A stretch of 12,384 nt of DNA from an uncultured Collinsella sp. (GTDB lineage: Bacteria > Actinomycetota > Coriobacteriia > Coriobacteriales > Coriobacteriaceae), in contig USHT01000012.1 of NCBI GenBank assembly GCA_900554455.1, positions 1-12,384 on the forward strand. The letters are read 5' to 3'. Below the pieces are notes generated by a model. It was not told where the DNA came from, did no database searches, and saw nothing but the letters and a program-made list of their open reading frames with translations. The position numbers and the translations under genes were made by a program. Positions 1 to 7,902 of this stretch are shown here, one piece after another. Every line of letters starts with the position of its first letter. Position 1 is the stretch's first letter.

Positions 1-341
1 AGGGCAGAGTTGATAATCGTGGCAAGCTCAAGCGCCATCGGGAGTGTGCCGCGTGAGGTTCTGCCGCCCTCTGACGCGAAGGCACGCGTTTCCCCATGTC
101 TGGCTAAAACTGTTTTGATGCATGCTCCACTTAGGCCTCGTACTTGGCTCCCCTTGTCCGATTGCACATAATCGTCGGTGAGCGGAAAACGGTTTTGCAG
201 CAGCTCGCTTATGCCTATGCCAACCGCCATAACGTTACGGTTGACATTGCCTCGCTTGTTGCGCTTGGATTCGTACCAGAGTTCAATGGCATCCAAGATA
301 CCTTTATCGGGCTCGCTCAAGGAGCAATTGGTCATTTCCAT
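1..341 (-). CDS. DUF4928-like protein, putative restriction-modification partner (3' end beyond window)
   Basis: The minus-strand frame is open from an ATG at 341 to the window edge, giving 113 residues with no stop. An in-frame stop at 350-348 limits the start, and an AAGGAA stretch lies upstream of the ATG; a second ATG at 335 is possible. The N-terminal half is charged and helical-looking. The visible C-terminal part contains VLARHG at about residues 78-83 followed by EGGRTSRGT at about 91-99. From memory this combination is typical of DUF4928 proteins, which are often encoded next to C5-cytosine methyltransferases and are suspected restriction-system components. The gene overlaps the 3' end of the methyltransferase gene by 38 nt, so the two are very likely co-transcribed and translationally coupled. 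The family name is recalled, not searched. A nuclease activity is inference from context, and no catalytic nuclease motif is visible in this part. Confidence 0.6.
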   Translation of the reverse strand, partial: MEMTNCSLSEPDKGILDAIELWYESKRNKRGNVNRNVMAVGIGISELLQNRFPLTDDYVQSDKGSQVRGLSGACIKTVLARHGETRAFASEGGRTSRGTLPMALELATIINSA

Positions 342-1464
342 TATTGTTCATTCCGTTCCTTGAAGACATAAGCGCGGGTTTGACTGCATTTTTTATAAGC
401 CAAGTGACAACTGGCACGGCAACTGCATCGCCGAATGCGTAGCGAATCTGAGCATCCGAGAAGCCGCTAAACTGACATGAGTCAGCACCTTGGAGACGGG
501 CATATTCAGTTCCAGTCATCCAGCGAACTTCTATCTTTCCGTTTTCGCATATAACGACTGCCTGTCTTGATGAGCCGCCGCGAGCCGTTCTTAGACATCC
601 GGCAATTTCTTCTTCACGGATTTCCCAGCGCACAACGCCCGATCGCGTGCGACGGTAAGCAGTGCGAACAATTTTTTCTTTGGCATTTAAGAAGCGCTGA
701 AGGCGCTCTGCTTGATGCGGTGCAAGTGAGTCGATAAATGCTTGTACTTGGTTTTTGTTCCACCAACGCTTGTCGTTCTCGGGAATATTTTCAACAACCG
801 TTGCAAGGCCCGTCATGCGAAGTGGACTTGGCTCGTTTAGGTGAGAGACGTGCGTAATGAGTGAAGGGTCGGAGTGAATCCAGGAGACCTTTTCAGGACG
901 AAGCGACGAATCGAGTCGGCTGTTGGGAAGAGGGTTTTTTAATCCGACGACAAACATGCGGGGGCGTGACTGGGGAAGCCAGTGCCGTGCATCGATAAAA
1001 TAAGCGTCGCATGAATAGCCTAAACGATTAAATTCCTGGCAAACGAGTCTAAAGTCATCACTGTTATTAGACGTGGCAAGGCCGATGACATTTTCGAGAA
1101 CAAGTGCCCGCGGGGCACGATCGCCCATTCCTTCGATGGCCTTAATAAAGCCAAAGAACGCACTGGACTCTTTGCCAGAGATAAGTCCCTCCCTGTTTCC
1201 CGCGAGAGATAAGTTTGTGCAAGGGCTTGACGCCCATGCGATGTCGGCTTGGGGTATTAAGTCGGGGTCGAGTGTGTGGACATCCTGCTCGACTAGATGC
1301 TCATCGCCCCAACACTGGCCGTACATGGCGCATTTAGTATGGTCTATGTCATTTGCCCAGATTGTTTTGATTCCGGCTTTTGCCATGCCGGCACGAGCCA
1401 AGCCAATGCCTGAAAAAAACTCAAGCGCGGTTAGTTGTGGCGAGAACTGCAGAATGTTGTGCAT
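304..1464 (-). CDS. DNA (cytosine-5)-methyltransferase
   Basis: The 386-residue protein carries the ordered motifs of C5-cytosine DNA methyltransferases. Motif I (EFFSGIG, residues 15-21) binds S-adenosylmethionine. Motif IV (SSPCTNLS, 79-86) holds the catalytic Cys82. Motif VI is ENV at 124-126, motif VIII is QSRPRMFVVG at 165-174, and a GDAV-type motif X lies near the C-terminus. The variable stretch between VIII and the end should hold the target-recognition domain; the target sequence cannot be read off. All key residues are present, so the enzyme should be active. The 3' end overlaps the DUF4928-like gene by 38 nt, which suggests a two-gene modification/restriction unit. Base composition is clearly AT-richer than the metF and glnN regions, consistent with horizontal acquisition. 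The ATG at 1464 has only a weak ribosome-binding site (GAAAG), and no convincing promoter was found in the 109 nt upstream. Confidence 0.9.
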   Translation of the reverse strand: MHNILQFSPQLTALEFFSGIGLARAGMAKAGIKTIWANDIDHTKCAMYGQCWGDEHLVEQDVHTLDPDLIPQADIAWASSPCTNLSLAGNREGLISGKESSAFFGFIKAIEGMGDRAPRALVLENVIGLATSNNSDDFRLVCQEFNRLGYSCDAYFIDARHWLPQSRPRMFVVGLKNPLPNSRLDSSLRPEKVSWIHSDPSLITHVSHLNEPSPLRMTGLATVVENIPENDKRWWNKNQVQAFIDSLAPHQAERLQRFLNAKEKIVRTAYRRTRSGVVRWEIREEEIAGCLRTARGGSSRQAVVICENGKIEVRWMTGTEYARLQGADSCQFSGFSDAQIRYAFGDAVAVPVVTWLIKNAVKPALMSSRNGMNNNGNDQLLLERAR

Positions 1465-1519
1465 GTACTGGCTTTCAGATAGTTGTTATTTGGAATCTTA
1501 TGGTACTTGTTTGTGAGGA

Positions 1520-1539
1520 CATCCGCTTACATACGGATG
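1520..1539. repeat. Perfect 6-bp inverted repeat upstream of the methyltransferase gene
   Basis: CATCCG and CGGATG flank an 8-nt spacer, 56 nt upstream of the methyltransferase start, in the 109-nt gap between it and the metF operon. No T-run follows on either strand, so it is not an intrinsic terminator. It could be an operator for the restriction-modification genes or chance. Confidence 0.3.
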
Positions 1540-1573
1540 AGATTCCCTCGATACCGTGCCATCAATTGACATT

Positions 1574-2365
1574 TTATTCAGAATGCGAATAGCAGGTGGT
1601 GTGGGCGGCGCGGAAGCGGCAGTTCTCGCGCATGCGGCAGATATTGCAGGTGGGGCGACTCTGGGCGTCGTGGACTTTGCCGTCGAACAGACCGATCACC
1701 GCGGTCACGCTCTTGGTGGGCATGAGCAGGCTGGTGGGCGTGACGGTAAGGCCGATGAGGCGCGTGGCGTTGAGCGCATCGACGATCGAGCGCTGGGCCG
1801 AGAGCGGGCAGTCGCCGTAGCCGGGGCTAAAGCGCCAGTTGCCGGCGAGCCCGTGTGCGGCGGCCGCAGCCTTGGCCTGCTGGTCCATCTGCTCAACGGC
1901 GGCTTCTACATAGGCAGAGCACGCGGCGTCGAGCACGGCTCCCTCCAGGGGCTGCTGGGCTCCCGTGGTGCGCAGACGACGCTCGGCGTCCATGCCGAGG
2001 GTGCATGCCATGAGTGCGGCAAAGCGGGCGTCTTTGAGGTGGCGATAGATATCGCGACCGCGCAGCTCAACGTTGGTGCCGACCAAGCGAATGCAAGGAT
2101 CGCCCTGTTCATCGACTCCCGTGGCATCGACGGCAAATACGCGGCGCACGCCACGGGGTTCAATATCCAGCTCCAGACGCTCAATGACAAGCTCAATACG
2201 CTGCGACAGCTCGGGCTCAATCTGCTGACCGCCGTAGCCCAGATACCGCAGCATCTCGGCACGGTCGACACGAGGGTGGTGAGCAGCGTCGATACGGTAA
2301 AGCGCCGGCGACGCAAGGTCGGCCGGCACTTCAACAACGGTTGTATCGATGTGCGGTTTTTCCAT
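1574..2365 (-). CDS. Stand-alone methionine synthase reactivation-domain protein (vitamin B12-dependent)
   Basis: The 263-residue protein matches the C-terminal activation domain of cobalamin-dependent methionine synthase (MetH), which binds S-adenosylmethionine and re-methylates oxidised cob(II)alamin. The diagnostic motif RFSPGYGDCPL lies at residues 178-188, followed by the conserved LTVTPTSLLMPTKSV stretch at 206-220. The C-terminus carries a Cys cluster (C240, C243, C249, C258), which may bind a metal or Fe-S centre; this is inference. A longer upstream frame exists, but the ATG at 2365 is the right start because the protein similarity begins there and it overlaps the metF stop by one base in a TAATG arrangement. 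Its pairing with metF puts it in methionine biosynthesis. A free-standing reactivation domain implies that the host's MetH lacks its own; no metH gene is in this window. Confidence 0.85.
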   Translation of the reverse strand: MEKPHIDTTVVEVPADLASPALYRIDAAHHPRVDRAEMLRYLGYGGQQIEPELSQRIELVIERLELDIEPRGVRRVFAVDATGVDEQGDPCIRLVGTNVELRGRDIYRHLKDARFAALMACTLGMDAERRLRTTGAQQPLEGAVLDAACSAYVEAAVEQMDQQAKAAAAAHGLAGNWRFSPGYGDCPLSAQRSIVDALNATRLIGLTVTPTSLLMPTKSVTAVIGLFDGKVHDAQSRPTCNICRMRENCRFRAAHTTCYSHSE

Positions 2366-3237
2366 TACCCCAGGCGCTCCATAATGGTTGCGGCGATCGC
2401 AGGACGGTTCATAGTGTACAGGTGCAGACCGTCGGCACCGTGCTCTTTGAGGTCGCAAAGCTGACGGGCGGCATACTCTACACCGGCTGCCTGCAAGCTC
2501 TCGGGGTCGTTCTCGTACTTGGCGAGGATCTTGATGACGGGGGAGGGCAGCGATGCGCCGCACATAAAGACCATGCGGCTGATCTGCGACTTGCCCATAA
2601 ACGGCATGATGCCCGCGGTAATGGGCACGGTGATACCGGCTTTGTCGGCAAGCTCGTGAAAACGGTAGAAGCACTCGTTGTCAAAAAAGAGCTGTGTCAC
2701 AAAGAAGCTCGCGCCGGCGTCTTGCTTTTGCTTGAGGTGCTCGACCGAGAGGTTGAGATCCTCGCAGGTAATGTGGCCCTCGGGGTAGGCTGCGGCGCCC
2801 ACGCAAAAGCCGGCGTCGACGAGCTCGGGGATGAGGTCGCGGGCGTAGGCGTAGTCGGAGGCAGGCTTGTCGTCCTCGGTTGCGCCGGCAGGGAGATCGC
2901 CACGCAGGGCCAGGATGTTTTCCACGCCGGCGGTGCGATACTCGTCGATCTTGGCGGCGATATCGGCGTGCGAGCGGCCCACGCAGGTAAGGTGTGCCAC
3001 CGAGGGTGTGTCGAATTCGCTCGTAATCATATGCGCGATGGGGGCGGTGGTGGCACCGTTGCCTGAGCCGCCGGCCGAGCAGGTGACCGAGACAAAGCTC
3101 GGCGAAAGCTTGCACAGATTGCCTGCCACTTTGCGAGCCGTTTCGAAGGTCAGCTCGCCCTTGGGCGGGAACATCTCAAACGAAACGGGTGCGGTGCCCT
3201 GGGATGCTGCCTGCTTAAAAACCTCGTCGACGCGCAT
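2365..3237 (-). CDS. metF: 5,10-methylenetetrahydrofolate reductase
   Basis: The protein (290 residues, the usual bacterial MetF length) reduces 5,10-methylene-THF to 5-methyl-THF using FAD, providing the methyl group for methionine synthase. Recognisable motifs are SFEMFPPKG (residues 19-27, with the conserved acidic Glu21), VTCSAGGS (51-58), LRGD (111-114), AAYPEGH (149-155), QLFFDN (182-187) and GADGLHLYTMN (268-278), which together make an intact TIM-barrel enzyme. The start at 3237 is chosen over a start 22 codons upstream because an AGAGGAG ribosome-binding site lies just before it and the family similarity begins there. The stop overlaps the start of the downstream reactivation-protein gene (TAATG), so translation is probably coupled. 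No riboswitch structure could be recognised in the short leader. Confidence 0.95.
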   Translation of the reverse strand: MRVDEVFKQAASQGTAPVSFEMFPPKGELTFETARKVAGNLCKLSPSFVSVTCSAGGSGNGATTAPIAHMITSEFDTPSVAHLTCVGRSHADIAAKIDEYRTAGVENILALRGDLPAGATEDDKPASDYAYARDLIPELVDAGFCVGAAAYPEGHITCEDLNLSVEHLKQKQDAGASFFVTQLFFDNECFYRFHELADKAGITVPITAGIMPFMGKSQISRMVFMCGASLPSPVIKILAKYENDPESLQAAGVEYAARQLCDLKEHGADGLHLYTMNRPAIAATIMERLG

Positions 3238-3280
3238 ATCGTGCTCCTCTAGATACGTAATAGTGTGATGTGTTGTAAGG

Positions 3281-3298
3281 ATTCTACAGCACCGCTGT
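3281..3298 (-). promoter_or_regulatory. Candidate metF -10 box with adjoining palindrome
   Basis: On the minus strand TAGAAT (complement of 3281-3286) matches the -10 consensus at five of six positions and would place transcription start about 35-40 nt upstream of the metF ATG. Next to it, in the would-be spacer, lies the palindrome ACAGC-ACC-GCTGT (3286-3298), positioned as an operator would be. There is no good -35 hexamer, so the promoter call is weak. Confidence 0.3.
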
Positions 3299-3401
3299 GC
3301 CACGATGGAGTTTCACTCGCTATTTGGGGATACTAATCAAAGATGCCTTGCTATCGGCTTTCTCTATAACAGAGCGGCTAATCTAGGCACGGACTATAAA
3401 G

Positions 3402-3427
3402 ACTGGTATCTGATGCAAAATACCAGT
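3402..3427. repeat. Perfect 8-bp inverted repeat between metF and glnN
   Basis: ACTGGTAT (3402-3409) and ATACCAGT (3420-3427) are exact reverse complements around a 10-nt loop. Neither strand shows a proper U-run after it. It lies mid-way between the divergent genes, where an operator would affect both. Confidence 0.5.
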
Positions 3428-3550
3428 TAATAGAGCTCCATCCCAAATTGACTACCCTTAAACCATGGGGAGAGGTCTGCAATTTATGCAGTTGATTGGC
3501 TGTTGAGGGTGGCAACGCCGCCTCGATAGGGTAACCTCATTGATTGGTTT

Positions 3551-3579
3551 CGCGACAGCAACATAACGGTAATGTCGCG
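3551..3579 (+). repeat. 7-bp inverted repeat upstream of glnN
   Basis: CGCGACA (3551-3557) pairs with TGTCGCG (3573-3579) over a 15-nt loop. With one bulged G the arms extend by TTT/AAA. It could be an operator for a nitrogen regulator or an element of the glnN leader; no known motif was recognised. Confidence 0.45.
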
Positions 3580-3623
3580 GAAACACGGCGAGTCTAAGCT
3601 ATGACTCGTTCGTTAGTAATCAA

Positions 3624-3642
3624 CACCGCTTCTCACGCGGTG
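3624..3642 (+). repeat. Leader hairpin just upstream of the glnN ribosome-binding site
   Basis: CACCGC (3624-3629) and GCGGTG (3637-3642) form a 6-bp stem with a 7-nt loop, ending 8 nt before the AAGGGAG ribosome-binding site at 3651-3657. In mRNA it could influence translation initiation or stability. Confidence 0.45.
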
Positions 3643-3663
3643 CCGATACGAAGGGAGTTCCGT

Positions 3664-5751
<2,088 letters not shown>

Positions 5752-5781
5752 GGCGTAACTGACATATCGTCACGGTATTGA

Positions 5782-5819
5782 GCCGGGGTCCGCATCGTGC
5801 GGGCCCCGGCTTTTTGTTT
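5782..5819 (+). terminator. Intrinsic terminator of glnN
   Basis: A 12-bp stem (5782-5793 with 5799-5810, one G-T pair) closes a 5-nt loop and is followed directly by TTTTTGTTT. Confidence 0.93.
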
Positions 5820-5872
5820 GAGAAGGACGCTTTGAAGCCCGTTTTGCAACTGATTCACCCACGCAATAAGAG

Positions 5873-6097
5873 GTCGTGGGCAAAAAACGTCAAATATGAG
5901 TACTGTCACAAGTCCCGTAGCATTATCTTTTTGCAAAATATGCAGTGTTACGCAACATATGTTCAAGAACATAGCTAATAAACGCCTGCAATCCTTCCGC
6001 CGTAGGACCCCTGGCGTTGAAATCGCCTTCTGATGGCATGAAATCGCTGCCACTAAATTGGTAACAGTACTCATATTTGCTATTTTTTGGCCACGGC
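5873..6097. repeat. Short element bounded by 37-bp imperfect inverted repeats
   Basis: The left arm (5873-5909) and the reverse complement of the right arm (6061-6097) agree at 31 of 37 positions by eye, including a perfect 16-nt core CAAATATGAGTACTGT and a shared CAAAAAA block. They enclose about 151 nt that contain smaller palindromes and a 9-bp direct repeat TGAAATCGC (6018 and 6039). There is no obvious target-site duplication and no transposase. Candidate explanations are a MITE-like or dispersed extragenic repeat, or a long RNA hairpin. A 74-codon minus-strand frame across it (6147-5923) lacks support as a gene, although both arms can encode the pentapeptide KYEYC. Confidence 0.7.
5954..5973. 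repeat. Overlapping palindromes inside the inverted-repeat element
   Basis: AACATATGTT (5954-5963) is a perfect palindrome, and TATGTTC-AA-GAACATA (5958-5973) is another that overlaps it. A third palindrome, TTTTGCAAAA, lies nearby at 5929-5938. They may be cores of protein-binding sites or just AT-rich symmetry. Confidence 0.4.
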
Positions 6098-6214
6098 GCC
6101 CTAAGACGGGTGTGTTGGGGCTTTCCATAGGGGAGCGACGGGCTCAATCAGAGCACGTGCGGCCCGTCCTGACCTGCGAAATCTGTACTCGCGATGCGAA
6201 TAACGCCCCTAACC

Positions 6215-6243
6215 TTAAACTTTAGCTTGAACTTAGCTATAAT
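6215..6243 (+). promoter_or_regulatory. Promoter of the structured RNA / lipoprotein transcript
   Basis: A perfect -10 box TATAAT lies at 6238-6243, with TTAAAC at 6215-6220 as a weak -35 exactly 17 bp upstream. Transcription should begin near 6250, right where the 5' strand of the closing helix of the candidate RNA starts (6252). Confidence 0.7.
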
Positions 6244-6249
6244 GCGCTT

Positions 6250-6516
6250 CGTTCCTACCAGGCTGTGGTTGCGGACGGACGAAATGCCCGTCCTAGTCCA
6301 AGACAGACGCGGTCAAAGGGATCCACGTAAGCGACCGCGTGCGCGCGGCGCGATCATGGCGCGTCCTAGATGTAAGCCGCACCGTCCGTTCTACTTTCTT
6401 TGGGGCAATACCGCCTCGCGGGCGAGCGGGTCAGTCGTGAAGGTGGCTGCGGCCTCCCGAGCAAACACCCCGGTGCGCAAGTGTGGGGTCAAATACCAGG
6501 TCAGCTGGTGGGAACA
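6250..6516 (+). ncRNA. Candidate structured non-coding RNA, possibly raiA-motif-like
   Basis: The predicted transcript start and a long-range helix define a compact RNA of about 265 nt. TTCCTACCAG (6252-6261) pairs with CTGGTGGGAA (6505-6514) over 10 bp with one G-U. Inside are GGACGG/CCGTCC (6273-6278 with 6288-6293), a perfect 8-bp helix ACGCGGTC/GACCGCGT (6307-6314 with 6333-6340) around an 18-nt unpaired loop, a hairpin at 6411-6429, and ACCCC/GGGGT (6467-6471 with 6485-6489). Two competing pairings are visible: 6273-6281 with 6383-6391, and 6495-6499 with 6505-6509. An open frame crosses the region, but its product is Arg/Pro-rich and unlike the neighbours. There is no terminator at its end, so it may be processed or form the leader of the lipoprotein mRNA. 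The raiA assignment rests on size, taxon and a raiA/hpf gene 1.4 kb downstream, not on a model search. Confidence 0.55.
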
Positions 6517-6574
6517 ATCTGATATTCCGCGCAACGCACGGATCGTATACGACACAGAAGGCAGGGTAGTGGAC

Positions 6575-7585
6575 ATGGTGAGGGGCAGCTTGATGCACGC
6601 GGCTCGGTTAGGTGCTGGGACCGCAGCGGTCATCGCCGTTTTGGGCCTGAGCGGATGCGCGTTCAACCCGCTGTCTACGTTCACGACTCCCACGATCGAC
6701 CAGATCGAGTACGAGACCGTCACGCCCACGGTGTCGGATGATGCCCTGGTCACTCCCGGTACCCTGACGGTTGCCCTCGATACCTCCGATGCGCCGCAGG
6801 CCATGCAGGACGCCGACGGCGAGCTCACGGGGTATGCGGTTGACGCCGCCCGCGCCCTCGCAAGCCGCATGGGCCTTAAGGTCGCCTTTGTCGATGCGTC
6901 CTCGGCAGGTTCCGTGCTCGGCGACAAAAAGGCTGATATCTTTATCGGCGAGATCAACTCCACGGACGGGGACGTTAGCTCGCTCGGCACCTGCCTGTAC
7001 GATGCCACTTCCGTGTTCGGTAAAACTAGCGATGGTGGGTCGCTAAGCGTTTCCACCGATACCCTTAACACGTCTACTCTGGGTGTCCAGATGTCCTCGG
7101 CCTCGCAGGAGGCGCTTGCTAAGCAGAGCATCACCGCCAACCAAAAGACCTACCCCAACATCAACGAGTGCTTTGAGGCGCTCGAGTCCGGCGAAGTCGA
7201 CTATGTGATCTGCGACTCCACGGCCGGCGGCTACCTTGCACGCCTGATGAGCGAGATCTCCTATGTCGGTGCGCTCGAGGCACCCTCGACGCTTGGTGTT
7301 GCGGGCCTCTCGTCCAATGACGAACTGTGCCGTGCCGTGAGCGATGCCCTTGACGCCATCACGGTCGACGGTACGCTCGAGGCAGTCCACTGCGTCTGGT
7401 ATGGCACGATGCCCTACGACCTCACCACTAAGACAGTATCTGGTGTCAACCTTCAGTCGTCTGGCTCCGCATCCTCCGGCAGCGAGTCCTCCGATTCCAA
7501 CAATGAGACCGCATCCTCCGAAGACAAATCGTCCAGCCAGGAAGACACCATCACCGACGACGACATTAACAAGCTCAACAGCTAG
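6575..7585 (+). CDS. Solute-binding lipoprotein, SBP_bac_3-like, with Ser-rich tail
   Basis: The 336-residue protein begins with a lipoprotein signal peptide: two Arg, a hydrophobic core, then a lipobox LSGC with acceptor Cys28. It should be anchored on the outer face of the membrane. The middle resembles family 3 amino-acid-binding proteins, with GTLTVALDTSDAP, then GELTGYAVDAARALASRMG, KADIFIGEI, and later ECFEALESGEVDYVICDS. The last 45 or so residues are low-complexity, rich in Ser, Asp and Glu. No permease or ATPase gene is adjacent, so it is an orphan binding protein or sensor; the ligand cannot be told. The start at 6575 has AGGG 8 nt upstream; an in-frame ATG at 6593 with GAGGGG 7 nt before it is equally possible and keeps the lipobox. 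The frame extends upstream to 6194, but that part overlaps the candidate RNA and is not believed coding. Confidence 0.8.
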   Translation: MVRGSLMHAARLGAGTAAVIAVLGLSGCAFNPLSTFTTPTIDQIEYETVTPTVSDDALVTPGTLTVALDTSDAPQAMQDADGELTGYAVDAARALASRMGLKVAFVDASSAGSVLGDKKADIFIGEINSTDGDVSSLGTCLYDATSVFGKTSDGGSLSVSTDTLNTSTLGVQMSSASQEALAKQSITANQKTYPNINECFEALESGEVDYVICDSTAGGYLARLMSEISYVGALEAPSTLGVAGLSSNDELCRAVSDALDAITVDGTLEAVHCVWYGTMPYDLTTKTVSGVNLQSSGSASSGSESSDSNNETASSEDKSSSQEDTITDDDINKLNS

Positions 7586-7651
7586 TTATTGCTAGGGGTG
7601 GTGTCTCCTATATCCTAGGAAGGACGCCTCTTCACGGTTTCAACACGCATT

Positions 7652-7692
7652 GCCGGGCTCCTCCACCAGGGGAGCCCGGCTTTTTCATTTTT
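7652..7692 (+). terminator. Intrinsic terminator after the lipoprotein gene
   Basis: A perfect 10-bp stem GCCGGGCTCC/GGAGCCCGGC (7652-7661 with 7671-7680) closes a 9-nt loop and is followed by TTTTTCATTTTT. Confidence 0.93.
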
Positions 7693-7902
7693 ATAAAACC
7701 AGCAGGTCAAAGCCAATTTCTAGGGCCAAAACAGATGCCTCTGGCGTCCTCCTATAGCGCACTTTGCCACGGAAAAGTGCGAGACTTCGGTATGCGGTAT
7801 CAAGCAATCGTTATTCGGGTCTTTGGGAATCCGCGTGATTAAATGCACGGCAATGGGTACATAGCCAGTACAGTAAGTCCCCGAGGCAGATTGGAGCCAC
7901 GT
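7693..7902. other. Upstream region of hpf
   Basis: The 210 nt between the terminator and the hpf start hold no supported gene. The main feature is the hairpin at 7758-7781, listed separately. TTAAAT near 7834 could be a -10 box but has no acceptable -35. A minus-strand frame crossing this region is an antisense shadow of hpf. Confidence 0.5.
7758..7781. repeat. Perfect 8-bp inverted repeat upstream of hpf
   Basis: CGCACTTT (7758-7765) and AAAGTGCG (7774-7781) are exact reverse complements around an 8-nt loop, 122 nt before the hpf start. It lacks a following U-run on the plus strand. It may be an operator or part of a dispersed extragenic repeat. Confidence 0.5.

Larger units (their letters stand above)
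3238..3663. other. Divergent intergenic region between metF and glnN
   Basis: These 426 nt separate two divergent genes and contain no convincing protein gene. A 13-codon plus-strand frame at 3464 has no ribosome-binding site. The region is less GC-rich than the genes. It holds three inverted repeats, listed separately, plus CTGCA-ATTTA-TGCAG (3477-3491) and two copies of TTGATTGG 48 nt apart (3492 and 3540). No canonical -35/-10 pair for glnN was found. Confidence 0.6.

Noticed and set aside
1498..1572. 24-codon minus-strand frame between the reactivation-protein and methyltransferase genes
   Set aside because: No ribosome-binding site, and the composition gives no support for a peptide; it merely spans the inverted repeat at 1520-1539.
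1556..2464. 302-codon plus-strand frame opposite the reactivation-protein gene
   Set aside because: The minus-strand protein has clear family motifs; this frame has none.
3285..3300. Sigma-54-like TGGCAC...TGCT on the minus strand upstream of metF
   Set aside because: The downstream half does not match TTGC at the right distance, and sigma-54 is not expected in this group.
5952..5965. SOS-box-like sequence (GCAACATATGTTCA) resembling the LexA consensus of Gram-positive bacteria
   Set aside because: The outer conserved bases (CG before AAC, G at the end) do not match, no SOS gene follows, and it lies within an inverted-repeat element with other AT-rich palindromes.
5923..6147. 74-codon minus-strand frame inside the inverted-repeat element
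   Set aside because: No ribosome-binding site or domain was seen; the frame coincides with repeat arms. It stays a remote possibility as a decayed gene fragment.
6194..6574. N-terminal extension of the lipoprotein frame
   Set aside because: It would bury the signal peptide inside the protein, overlaps the promoter and the structured RNA, and has an Arg/Pro-rich unlikely sequence.
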